Shown here piece after piece: positions 9,275 through 17,629 of a stretch of DNA of 64,000 nucleotides. Positions within the stretch are counted from its first letter, which is position 1. Each line of letters opens with the position of its first letter. This DNA is from Sphingobacterium phlebotomi (GTDB lineage: Bacteria; Bacteroidota; Bacteroidia; Sphingobacteriales; Sphingobacteriaceae): positions 1 through 64,000 of the forward strand of contig NZ_VTAV01000013.1 in the NCBI RefSeq assembly GCF_008180195.1, read 5' to 3'. A program made the position numbers and the translations under genes. Below the pieces are notes generated by a model, which saw only the letters and a program-made list of their open reading frames with translations, was not told where the DNA came from and searched no databases.

Positions 9275-12200
9275 CTAAAACGTTAATTGCGCGCCAAACG
9301 AATAAACTCTCCCCATCGGGTAGTTTCGACCGGTGGGATCTGACATTACATCTTCCGGGTCGAGATAATCCGTTTTCAATTTCGTCCAGGTATGGAGATT
9401 TTCTCCCCCTACATATACCCGCAGTCGATTTACTTTGATTCGGTCCATCCATGTTTGAGGCAAGGTATAGCCGACGGTTATATTGCGTAATTTCAAATAG
9501 GCCAGGTCTTGCAGATACATATCATTCGCTACCGATAGTTCGCCATTCTGAGCCGTGTATCCACGCAAAAATGGAAAATAAGCGTTCGGATTCTCGGGCG
9601 ACCAGACCTTGCTCGGGAAATCAACCGGAATAAACGAATCGTACGGACGCGAATATACCGACCAGAAGGGTTGGCTGTTCGGATCTGGATACCAATGTCT
9701 GCGTCCTACACCTTGCAGAAAGACCGTCATATCAATACCACTCCAGCTTCCTCCTAATGTCAGTCCGTAGGAGTAGCGTGGCAGACTGTTTCCGATAATG
9801 CGTCGATCGCCGGGGTTGTCTAATGTATTGGCTCCGGCATTAATGATCCCGTCATTATTGACATCCATAATCTTGATATCTCCTGCCTGCAACATGCGCA
9901 ATTCTGCAGTTGGCGCCTGCACCCGGCGTACGTTGATCTGATCTTGGTTCACGATAGAAGCCCAAGCCTGCGCTTCTTCTGTTGTGCTAAAGAATCCGTC
10001 ATACGTATAGCCCCAGATTTCGCCCCAGCGTTTTCCTACATAATGCGAGCCGAGATGTCCGTCGGGATTATCGAATTTCGTGATGTGCGCTGTGTAATCA
10101 GACAAAACACCGCGGATGTTATAAGAAAAAGGTTTTCCTGCTAATTGAAACTGATCATTCCAACCAATGGTCAGATCGAACCCTTTTGTGCGGAGATCTG
10201 CCGCATTTATACGGGGCTCGCCGGCGCCAAATACACCCGGAAGCTGCTGGCCCACACTTAGCATATCACGTGTATCGCGGATATAGACGTCCGCCTCTAC
10301 CGATAATCTGTTTTGCAACATATTGATATCCAAGCCCAGATTACTCGTGGTAATGCTTTCCCAAGTCAGCGTATTGGCCACAGGCGCCGGAGGATTCGTC
10401 ACATTAAGCCGTTGCCCACCAACCAGATAGTCAATCTGACCTGTACCCATCGATGCGATATATTCATACGTGCCTACTTCCTGGTTCCCAAGGGAACCGT
10501 AAGACGCCCTGATCTTCAGATTATTGATTAGCGGCCGTATATTGTCGAAAAAGGGCTCTTCACTAAGCCTCCATCCGGCAGAGAAAGACGGAAAGAAACC
10601 GAATCGGCTGTGCTGTGGGAAGCGCGATGTTCCGTCGTAGCGGCCACTGGCTTCGAAGAGATATTTTCCGGCGAAGTTGTAATTAAACCGATAAAAGCCA
10701 CCGCGTACGGCCCATTCATCGGCACCCCCGCTGAATTGCCTGTTTCCTACCACTAAATCCAGGTCATTCAACGATTCCGAAAGTAGGTCATCGCCGATAC
10801 CGCCCACACGTTTGTATGTCCGGTCCTCTTGGTTAAACCCTACAGTAGCGCCAACATAATGATCTCCAAATGTTTTTTCGTAATTCCCAAAAACATTGAT
10901 AATATTCCAATGGTATTTACTCATGGTTTCATTGAGACGATCGAGTGTAAGTGCGCCCAGATTACTGCGCTCCATAACACCTGGAAATTTAGAATAGTAT
11001 TGTGGTGTATGTCGATAGGAATATTCGGAGCGGTACTCCCTGTACGAGTAATTCGCGGTCAATGTCAATCCTTCCATCAGTTTGAATTTTGCTTCGGTGG
11101 TATTGGTCATCTCCGTTCCGTTGTTGTAGCCCTTCATTGTACCACTTTCCAAAGCGTTGTGCATACCATAGCCAATAGGATAACTGTTGACGCCCGAATA
11201 GCCGGTCAGTGTACCGTCCGGATTTCGTGGCACATAAGCCGGGTGATATTGGTAAATCGGGTCATTGCTCACCGCATTTGTTGTGGTATTGAAGTTCGTA
11301 CCCAATCCATGCCAGTCGTATTTGGATTTAAAGAAATGGGTATTGTTGCTTACCGTTAGCCATTTTTTTACATCGCTCTCTACTTTTGCGCGCAGGTTAT
11401 GCCTTCTATACTGATCGGGTCTGACATTGAAAATTCCCTGTTCTTTTGAAGTAGCACCGGTCAATGAATAGCGTGTTTTGTCGTTTCCACCAGAAATAGT
11501 GACGTTATGCTCCTGCTTAGGTCGGTTATCATTATAAAAATAATTGAACCAATCAAAATTCGCATAGTAACGGTACATGTCTTGTCCACTAGCATTCTGT
11601 TTTACTACTACCCACGGACGGTCTGGATGCTCCGTCTTATCGTTGACCCGTGCCCAAAGCTCCTCGTAATCTTCCTCCGAGTAACGGGTTGTTCCGTAGC
11701 CCAATGCATTATACATGGCCGCGTCATTGATTTTGGCATTCCAGTATCCGGAGGTGATAAAATCGGTATTTACGCCGTGCGTAGTATATCCTACATTCGT
11801 GGTATAAGAAATATTTGTTTTACCCTCTTTGGCACTTTTTGTTGTGACCAAAATAACGCCAAACGCTCCCCTCGCACCGTATATGGCGGCTGCAGACGCA
11901 TCCTTCAGTACGGTAACGGATTCCACATCATTCACGTTGACACGGTCTAATGTCCCTAAAATACCATCGATCAAAATCAGCGGCCCTCCGCCATTAATAG
12001 AAGTTGTTCCCCTTACATTGACACTTCCGCTTGTGCCCGGCCGTCCCGATCCGAACGTTACATTCACGTTTGGAATGGCTCCCTGCAATGCCTGCGTAAG
12101 CTGCGTCACGGGGCGCTGCTGAAAGTCATCGCCGGAAATTTGGCTCACGGCGCCTGTTAAGTTCACCTTCTTCTGCGTACCATAGCCTACCACGACAACC

Positions 12201-12844
12201 TCATCCAAATCAGCAATGTCTTCCATAAGTTCAATGGCCAGTACTTTCGTATCTCCAACCGTTAGCTCTTGGGGCCGATATCCGATCAGGGATACCACGA
12301 GCGTCTGTCCTATTTCGGCTGTGATTTCAAATTCTCCATCGGTGCCCGTCATCGTGCCGACTGCGGTGCCCCTGACCGCCACGGTTGCACCAGCTAAAGC
12401 TTCACCGTTATCGTCACGCACTACGCCCGAAATCCGCCGTTGTTCAATCGGTGTAACGTAAGCGTTTTGTGCATACTGCGTTTGTCCGGCCCGGCTCACA
12501 ATAATGGTATTTTCCTCCAAATTAAAATCAAACGGCAAGCCGTTCAACAATAATTGCATAGCCTGCTTGAGGTTGGTTCTATTGGTCTTGATATGAGCTA
12601 CCTTAACGCTCCGGACTTCATTGTGTTTATAAAAAAGGTAATATCCGGTCTGCCGGCTAAACTCTTTCAGAACATCTTCCAGCAAAACATTGCTCCCCTC
12701 ATAGCTTACCTGTTGCGAATAACTCTTGGCACTTAAAAAGCAGGTCCCGAGTATCATAAATAATACCGTAAGTCGCATAATTTTAAAAATCTGTGGCGAA
12801 TAAATTTTATGGAAAGGTATTCTCCATAAATCGTTTAAATTCAT
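9275..12844 (-). CDS. SusC/RagA-family TonB-linked outer membrane protein with STN domain
   Basis: TonB-dependent transporter of 1189 residues. Signal peptide around residues 23-44, a secretin/TonB N-terminal (STN) signalling domain (about 46-115), a CarboxypepD_reg-like domain (about 137-213, ISGVVRDDNGEALAGATV), a plug with the SusC signature VVVGYGTQKKVNLTGAV, then the 22-strand barrel ending FGAQLTF. The STN domain is the part that contacts a FecR anti-sigma, and fecR and an ECF sigma gene lie directly upstream, so import and induction are probably coupled. The start ATG at 12844 coincides with a plus-strand -7-like box (see the antisense RNA feature). No glycosidase is encoded beside it. 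Confidence 0.95.
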   Translation of the reverse strand: MNLNDLWRIPFHKIYSPQIFKIMRLTVLFMILGTCFLSAKSYSQQVSYEGSNVLLEDVLKEFSRQTGYYLFYKHNEVRSVKVAHIKTNRTNLKQAMQLLLNGLPFDFNLEENTIIVSRAGQTQYAQNAYVTPIEQRRISGVVRDDNGEALAGATVAVRGTAVGTMTGTDGEFEITAEIGQTLVVSLIGYRPQELTVGDTKVLAIELMEDIADLDEVVVVGYGTQKKVNLTGAVSQISGDDFQQRPVTQLTQALQGAIPNVNVTFGSGRPGTSGSVNVRGTTSINGGGPLILIDGILGTLDRVNVNDVESVTVLKDASAAAIYGARGAFGVILVTTKSAKEGKTNISYTTNVGYTTHGVNTDFITSGYWNAKINDAAMYNALGYGTTRYSEEDYEELWARVNDKTEHPDRPWVVVKQNASGQDMYRYYANFDWFNYFYNDNRPKQEHNVTISGGNDKTRYSLTGATSKEQGIFNVRPDQYRRHNLRAKVESDVKKWLTVSNNTHFFKSKYDWHGLGTNFNTTTNAVSNDPIYQYHPAYVPRNPDGTLTGYSGVNSYPIGYGMHNALESGTMKGYNNGTEMTNTTEAKFKLMEGLTLTANYSYREYRSEYSYRHTPQYYSKFPGVMERSNLGALTLDRLNETMSKYHWNIINVFGNYEKTFGDHYVGATVGFNQEDRTYKRVGGIGDDLLSESLNDLDLVVGNRQFSGGADEWAVRGGFYRFNYNFAGKYLFEASGRYDGTSRFPQHSRFGFFPSFSAGWRLSEEPFFDNIRPLINNLKIRASYGSLGNQEVGTYEYIASMGTGQIDYLVGGQRLNVTNPPAPVANTLTWESITTSNLGLDINMLQNRLSVEADVYIRDTRDMLSVGQQLPGVFGAGEPRINAADLRTKGFDLTIGWNDQFQLAGKPFSYNIRGVLSDYTAHITKFDNPDGHLGSHYVGKRWGEIWGYTYDGFFSTTEEAQAWASIVNQDQINVRRVQAPTAELRMLQAGDIKIMDVNNDGIINAGANTLDNPGDRRIIGNSLPRYSYGLTLGGSWSGIDMTVFLQGVGRRHWYPDPNSQPFWSVYSRPYDSFIPVDFPSKVWSPENPNAYFPFLRGYTAQNGELSVANDMYLQDLAYLKLRNITVGYTLPQTWMDRIKVNRLRVYVGGENLHTWTKLKTDYLDPEDVMSDPTGRNYPMGRVYSFGAQLTF

Positions 12845-12851
12845 ATTTTTG
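12844..12851 (+). promoter_or_regulatory. -7 box TATTTTTG on the strand opposite susC
   Basis: A perfect TAnnTTTG element reads rightward from the susC start codon. I do not see a TTG at the usual -33 distance. Its position, about 90 bases before a plus-strand terminator and facing away from susC, suggests a promoter for a short antisense RNA. Confidence 0.4.
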
Positions 12852-12857
12852 ATATAA

Positions 12858-12941
12858 TTAAGTAGTGAATTGATGTTTTCGATTTTTCAATCTAACTATT
12901 TGATCATGGGCGGTAGTGTGGCAGCACTACCGTTTTTCTTT
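12858..12941 (+). ncRNA. candidate antisense small RNA in the fecR-susC gap
   Basis: About 80 bases between the -7-like box at 12844-12851 and a plus-strand intrinsic terminator: stem CGGTAGTG/CACTACCG at 12911-12932, then TTTTTCTTTTT. A weaker stem ATTGA/TCAAT lies in its 5' half. It would be complementary to the 5' untranslated region of susC. Small RNAs antisense to the anti-sigma/susC junction are known in Bacteroides (DonS and related PUL-associated RNAs); this is the same architecture. Transcription is inferred only from these signals. Confidence 0.45.
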
Positions 12942-12943
12942 TT
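12911..12943 (+). terminator. plus-strand intrinsic terminator between fecR and susC
   Basis: An 8-bp perfect stem (12911-12918 with 12925-12932) with loop TGGCAG is followed by a T-rich tail on the plus strand only. On the minus strand it lacks a T run, so it should not stop the sigma-fecR-susC transcript. Confidence 0.65.
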
Positions 12944-12966
12944 GTATTCATTTATCTCTCATACAT

Positions 12967-14106
12967 TTATTTTTTTTGTCCAACCATTAGTTTTCTACCT
13001 TCCAGTGCTATATCGATATTTCCATATCGCAATACCTTCAGCACTTTTTGGATATCTTCGTTCCGCTTTATTTTCCCAACAAACTCATCTTCACCGTGCG
13101 CTCCCTGATAAATGACATCCACGTCATACCACCGCGCCATCTGCCGCATCAGCACTTTCAGCTCCACCCTGTCAAATTGAAACACCCCCTCTTTCCAGGC
13201 CATGATCGCTTCGATATCTGCCTCTCCTACCCTATCATTTCCATTTTTGGAGGTGCTCAATTCAAAGCCTGGTTTCAACACATGTTCCCGTGTTGCACCT
13301 TTCACCTTTACGCTACCTTCGATAAGTGAGGTCCGGGCATACGGTTCGTCTTTATAGGCATTGATATTGAATTTTGTCCCTAAAACCTCGACCTGTTGCT
13401 GTGGCGCTTGGACGCGAAACGGTCTGGCCACATCGCGCTGGATTTCAAAATATACCTCTCCTGTTATGGACACCTTTCGCTCGGAAGCCGAGAAATTGGA
13501 TGGAAACGATATCGACGAGGCACTGTTTAGCCAAGCTTTCGAACCGTCGGGCAGCACGACCTGGTAAATCCCTCCTTTTGGTGTTTCGATTGTATTATTG
13601 ACCTGTGTAGCGTTGTCTTTATGTTCTGTTATTTCAAAGGAGACCAAGCCATCTTCTTGTTTTCGGATGATAAAGCCCTCCCCTTGTTCGATCACACCGT
13701 CGGCCTCGTCCGTCAAAACAATTTGCTTCCCGTTTCCCATGGTCAATATGGCCTTGTTACCACCTGGCAAAACTTCCGGCAAAACAGTAGCTATCTCTTC
13801 TTTTGAAATATTCGGTTCGTCCAGTTTTTGGTGCTGATAGGTCACAAACAAACCGATGAGCAATACCGCTGCCGCGGCACCAGTCCATATGCGCCATGCT
13901 AACTGTCGCTTTCTTAGCTGCGGACGTTCGTCAACAATACGGTTCCATATTTCGTCTTTTACAATCTGGGCTTCATTTTGCTCCACTTTCGTTATCCTTT
14001 TTTGGAGCTCGTCGGTATACCAATGTTCCAAAAATTCTTTTTCTTCTGGCGAACATTCACCAGAAATATATCGTTCGATTAATGCTTGTATTTCTTTTTC
14101 GGTCAT
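12967..14106 (-). CDS. FecR-family anti-sigma regulator
   Basis: Inner-membrane anti-sigma factor, 379 residues. A cytoplasmic N-terminal part binds the sigma factor (EIQALIERYISGECSPEEK), one membrane helix lies at about 87-106 (IWTGAAAAVLLIG), then the periplasmic FecR domain (about 175-270, TPKGGIYQVVLPDGS and LNSASSISFPSNF) and a C-terminal DUF4974-like domain that should contact the STN domain of SusC. It lies between the ECF sigma gene (71 bases upstream) and susC (122 bases downstream), the standard order of transenvelope-regulated SusCD loci. Confidence 0.93.
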   Translation of the reverse strand: MTEKEIQALIERYISGECSPEEKEFLEHWYTDELQKRITKVEQNEAQIVKDEIWNRIVDERPQLRKRQLAWRIWTGAAAAVLLIGLFVTYQHQKLDEPNISKEEIATVLPEVLPGGNKAILTMGNGKQIVLTDEADGVIEQGEGFIIRKQEDGLVSFEITEHKDNATQVNNTIETPKGGIYQVVLPDGSKAWLNSASSISFPSNFSASERKVSITGEVYFEIQRDVARPFRVQAPQQQVEVLGTKFNINAYKDEPYARTSLIEGSVKVKGATREHVLKPGFELSTSKNGNDRVGEADIEAIMAWKEGVFQFDRVELKVLMRQMARWYDVDVIYQGAHGEDEFVGKIKRNEDIQKVLKVLRYGNIDIALEGRKLMVGQKK

Positions 14107-14177
14107 ACGGATTTATATCCTTTACGACTTAAAGACAAACTTCTCCCCGGCTAGGGAGTAGAAAAAAATGAAAATAG

Positions 14178-14762
14178 TTAAAATAGGAACATTAGGGTCG
14201 TTAAAAGAAGGTAATAGAAGACATAAGCCAATCTAGATTTTAGAATTTTAAGAGCATTGTTAACCTGTTTTTTGACCGTTTTATCGGAAATATTAAGCTC
14301 TTCTGCAATCTCTTTGTGGGTTTTGTTTCCGTTCCGGCTCATTTCAAAGATTTGCCGCATCTTAAGCGGAAGCGCAGATATCTCCTCATCTATTCTTTCT
14401 TGCACCAAGTTTTCCCGAAGGAGATAGTCCGTTCGGTTCTCTCCGACTTCGCCATACTGCGCAAGGGAGATCATATATTTTTCGTGTATCTTGTGCTGCG
14501 CATAGGTATTCAGTACTTTATTCCGGACGATTCGATATAAATAGGCTTTCAGCGAAATCTGAATATCTAGATTTTCTTTTTTGTCCCATAGCTCTAAAAA
14601 CAATTCCTGCACGATATCTTTGGCAGTGTCCTCACAGGACGCCATGGCGCTGGCATGTGCATATAGGTTTTCCCAATAGCGCTCATAAAGCTCTCGGAAG
14701 GCTTCCGTTCTACCTTTTTGGACAAAAGACAACAAAACTTTATCTTCAAGGGAACTGTACAT
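14178..14762 (-). CDS. ECF RNA polymerase sigma factor of the FecI/SusC-locus type
   Basis: Encodes 194 residues with sigma region 2 (about 20-85, FRELYERYWENLYAHA and DIVQELFLELWDKKE) and region 4 (about 125-175, MRQIFEMSRNGNKTHKEIA, SDKTVKKQV). An unusual hydrophobic C-terminal tail (LAYVFYYLLLTTLMFLF) could attach it to the membrane or to FecR. It belongs with the downstream fecR-susCD operon and probably drives it when substrate binds SusC. Start ATG at 14762. Confidence 0.93.
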   Translation of the reverse strand: MYSSLEDKVLLSFVQKGRTEAFRELYERYWENLYAHASAMASCEDTAKDIVQELFLELWDKKENLDIQISLKAYLYRIVRNKVLNTYAQHKIHEKYMISLAQYGEVGENRTDYLLRENLVQERIDEEISALPLKMRQIFEMSRNGNKTHKEIAEELNISDKTVKKQVNNALKILKSRLAYVFYYLLLTTLMFLF

Positions 14763-14801
14763 GGAACATATTTGTTAAAAAATGGTCGGCGTATCTGTGA
14801 C

Positions 14802-14809
14802 CAAAAATA
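14802..14809 (-). promoter_or_regulatory. -7 box of the sigma/fecR promoter
   Basis: TATTTTTG on the minus strand, about 40 bases before the sigma factor start codon, matches TAnnTTTG. A convincing -33 TTG at the normal distance is not visible. Confidence 0.4.
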
Positions 14810-14886
14810 TATCTTTTTTCGATACAAAAGAAATATTTTTATGTGAACAGGGAGTTAAGGGAATCTTAATTTAGTGTATACACGAT

Positions 14887-16167
14887 CTATTCCATTACCT
14901 TTCGTTTCGCTAAAAAACTGTCATATGTATAAGCATTGTATGGCAATATTCGCTGTGCGGCATACTTTGCCACGAAGCTCACAATCAAAATTGGGATAAA
15001 CAGTTCAAACCCATTGGGGGCTAATCCGCAGGCCAAAAAGAGGGCAGTAAATGGGGCATAAATCGAAGCTGACAATGTTGCTGCAGCCCCTGCTAGTATG
15101 AAATTGATAACAATAAGATGAGTACCAAAAACCGTATTACAACATATAGCAAACCCCAGTCCTAATAATGCACCTGCAACGATACTTGGTGCAAAAACAC
15201 CACCGTCTCCACCAGCTCCTAACGTTAGAGAAGCTGCAAGAGGCTTCAACAGTGCTATAAAGAGAAGTATGCCGAACGATAGCTCTCCTCCAATCATTGC
15301 CGTATCAACTACCTCTTTCAAGCCGTGATAGCTATCCCCATACAATAAAGGAAAACAAAAAATCATTCCCCCGACGATCAGTGCGCCGAGATTAACTCGT
15401 ATAAAATTATTATTGATCTGTGAAAAAAACATTTTAACACGCGTAACCAATAATGTGAAATAGGTGGATAACAATCCGCACAATATACTTAAGAGGATGA
15501 AAAATGGCAACGCAACTACATACCAACCTTGAATTGTATAGGTAAAAAACGGATGGTTATCAAAAAAGTAAACAAATATACCTGCGATTATGGCTGCCGT
15601 AGTACATGCAAAAAAAAGCGTCTTATTGAATTTTCTAGCGACAACTTCCATAGCAAAAAGCCAACCTACAAACGGGCTCCCGAACAGTACCGCTACACCA
15701 GCGGTAACGCCGGCACAAATTAATTCCCGTTTGTACATCTTGGCGGCGAATCCTTTTTCATAGACCGCGTTGCCAATAGATGCAGTAGCGACCACCGTGG
15801 ACACCTCCACACCGGTCGATCCGCCAAAAACAACCGTCAAAAAGCCATTGATATAATGAGACGGAATTTTAAATAATGGAAGATGATCTTTTCTATCATC
15901 TAATGTTTTGAAAATTTCGGTAAGTCCTTTATTCTTACGTTTATGAAACAACCATTTACGTAAAAAATAAATAGCGGTAATACCTATACTTGGAAATAGC
16001 AAGAAAAGCCATGTGTTTGTATCGAAAACCCATTCAAACATGTGTACTTCTAACCATTCGGTAGCGTGCTTTAATGTATAGGCCAATAAACAACAAACCA
16101 AAGCTATTCCTATGGAAACTATTGCAAGTTTCCAATAATGTTGTTTGATAATCTTATTTCGATCCAC
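14887..16167 (-). CDS. ClC-family chloride channel, gating glutamate replaced
   Basis: Integral membrane ClC protein of 426 residues without C-terminal CBS domains. The anion-pathway loops are recognisable: the segment matching GREGP reads G116-S-T-G-V, and the GxFxP loop reads GGVFAPS. The position of the gating glutamate (E148 in the E. coli exchanger) is T118, and the GSGIP loop is also altered (KGLTEIF). Loss of this glutamate usually uncouples proton exchange, so passive channel behaviour is a reasonable inference. The start appears to be GTG at 16167 since no ATG occurs before the second hydrophobic segment. It stands alone between the sigma operon and the glycogen operon. Confidence 0.88.
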   Translation of the reverse strand: MDRNKIIKQHYWKLAIVSIGIALVCCLLAYTLKHATEWLEVHMFEWVFDTNTWLFLLFPSIGITAIYFLRKWLFHKRKNKGLTEIFKTLDDRKDHLPLFKIPSHYINGFLTVVFGGSTGVEVSTVVATASIGNAVYEKGFAAKMYKRELICAGVTAGVAVLFGSPFVGWLFAMEVVARKFNKTLFFACTTAAIIAGIFVYFFDNHPFFTYTIQGWYVVALPFFILLSILCGLLSTYFTLLVTRVKMFFSQINNNFIRVNLGALIVGGMIFCFPLLYGDSYHGLKEVVDTAMIGGELSFGILLFIALLKPLAASLTLGAGGDGGVFAPSIVAGALLGLGFAICCNTVFGTHLIVINFILAGAAATLSASIYAPFTALFLACGLAPNGFELFIPILIVSFVAKYAAQRILPYNAYTYDSFLAKRKVME

Positions 16168-16289
16168 TTATATTTCTTTTTTATATTATTGATTTTCCCG
16201 AAATAGCATAAGGTCTATGTATTTCCAATGAATGAATGCTATTTCGACAAAGGAAGGAATAAATATAGAATACTACTGCATCTATCTAA

Positions 16290-16321
16290 AAAAAGCTTTC
16301 CAAATATTTGGAAAGCTTTTT
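16290..16321 (-). terminator. terminator of the glycogen operon
   Basis: A perfect 16-bp inverted repeat (16290-16305 with 16306-16321) lies 27 bases after the glgC stop codon, with a T tract on the minus strand. Confidence 0.85.
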
Positions 16322-16347
16322 CAATTTACTAATTGAATTTTAAGAAT

Positions 16348-17619
16348 TCAACAACCGATCGTTGCTCCGTTGGGAATAACCGCATCCCGCTTGATAACCA
16401 CGATACCATCGCGTATTGTATGTGTTGAAAAATCACCATCAGGTAAATGTATACCGCCTTTTATGCGCACATCATTTCCGATTCGGCAATTCTTATCGAG
16501 GATAGCATTTTCTATATAGCATCGTTCGCCTACGCCTATCGGCGGTGGTTGTTGTGTGTTGCCCAGATTGAGCACCTCTTCTAAATTTTCATAGTGATCT
16601 CCCCCCATCATATAGGTGGATTTGATGACCGTTCCTTTTCCTATACGCGAACGTACACCGATGACGGAGCGTTCTAATTTGTCACCATTCAAGATACAAC
16701 CGTCGGCCACAATGGTATTGTTCAATGTCGTACCCGAGATCTTAGACGGTGGCAGCATCCTCGCGCGCGTATAGACCGTTTCATTAAAGAGATTGAAATC
16801 CGGTACGTCATCCGTCAATCCAATATTGGCATCAAAAAAAGAACGGATGGTTCCGATATCCGTCCAATACCCATCGAACTGATAGCTCAATACCTTTTGG
16901 CTCTCAATGGCATCGGGAATGAGCTCTTTCCCAAAATCCATTCCTGGGTTCTCGGCGAGCATGTTTCGTAATACGCCTTTGGAGAATACATAAATTCCCA
17001 TCGATGCTAAATAAAGTCGCCCTTGCCGTTGCATGTCTTCAGAGACCTCAGACGCCCAATTCAAGACCTCTTCACTATCCGGTTTCTCAGTGAAGGATAC
17101 AATTTCATTGTCTTCATTTGCTTTTAGGATACCAAAAGCCGTTGCATCTCTCGCATTGACCGGAATCGTCGCCAAGGTGACCTCGCTGCCGTTCTCCACA
17201 TGAAAGTTAATCAAGGACGAATAGTCCATTTGATACAGTTGATCACCTGACAAAATCAGTACATAGTCATAATCGACATTGACCAAATTTTTCTGCGTAC
17301 GTCGAACGGCATCTGCTGTACCTTCAAACCATCGGTCTCCCTCCAATGTTTGTTCGGCAGCGAGTATGTCCACAAAGCCCTTGCTAAAAATACTGAAATT
17401 GTAAGAATTCTTGATGTGCTGATTCAGCGACGCGGAGTTATACTGCGTCAAAACGAAAATCTTGTTATATCCGGAATTCAGACAATTGGAAATGGGAATG
17501 TCGACTAAACGATACTTCCCTGCAATAGGAACTGCTGGCTTAGAGCGCTGTTCTGTCAATGGAAAAAGGCGTGTTCCGCGTCCTCCTCCCAATACAATCG
17601 ATACTACTTTGTGTGCCAT
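16348..17619 (-). CDS. glgC: glucose-1-phosphate adenylyltransferase
   Basis: Makes ADP-glucose from glucose-1-phosphate and ATP for glycogen synthesis; cytoplasmic. The 423-residue length is typical. Nucleotide-binding signature GGGRGTRLFPLT with KPAVPIAGKYRLVDIPISN, the YWTDIGTI sugar-phosphate region, and a left-handed beta-helix C terminus (GVRSRIGKGTVI). I chose ATG at 17619 (MAHKVV), 10 bases after the glgA stop, over an in-frame start at 17652 that overlaps glgA and adds residues not expected in the family. Last gene of the GH31-glgB-glgA-glgC operon. Confidence 0.95.
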   Translation of the reverse strand: MAHKVVSIVLGGGRGTRLFPLTEQRSKPAVPIAGKYRLVDIPISNCLNSGYNKIFVLTQYNSASLNQHIKNSYNFSIFSKGFVDILAAEQTLEGDRWFEGTADAVRRTQKNLVNVDYDYVLILSGDQLYQMDYSSLINFHVENGSEVTLATIPVNARDATAFGILKANEDNEIVSFTEKPDSEEVLNWASEVSEDMQRQGRLYLASMGIYVFSKGVLRNMLAENPGMDFGKELIPDAIESQKVLSYQFDGYWTDIGTIRSFFDANIGLTDDVPDFNLFNETVYTRARMLPPSKISGTTLNNTIVADGCILNGDKLERSVIGVRSRIGKGTVIKSTYMMGGDHYENLEEVLNLGNTQQPPPIGVGERCYIENAILDKNCRIGNDVRIKGGIHLPDGDFSTHTIRDGIVVIKRDAVIPNGATIGC

Positions 17620-17629
17620 ACCATTAAAT

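Noticed and set aside
10829-11359. 176-codon plus-strand frame
   Set aside because: Antisense to susC; chance frame.
12870-13115. 81-codon plus-strand frame in the fecR-susC gap
   Set aside because: It overlaps the fecR end and the plus-strand terminator at 12911-12943 would cut its message; no ribosome-binding site.
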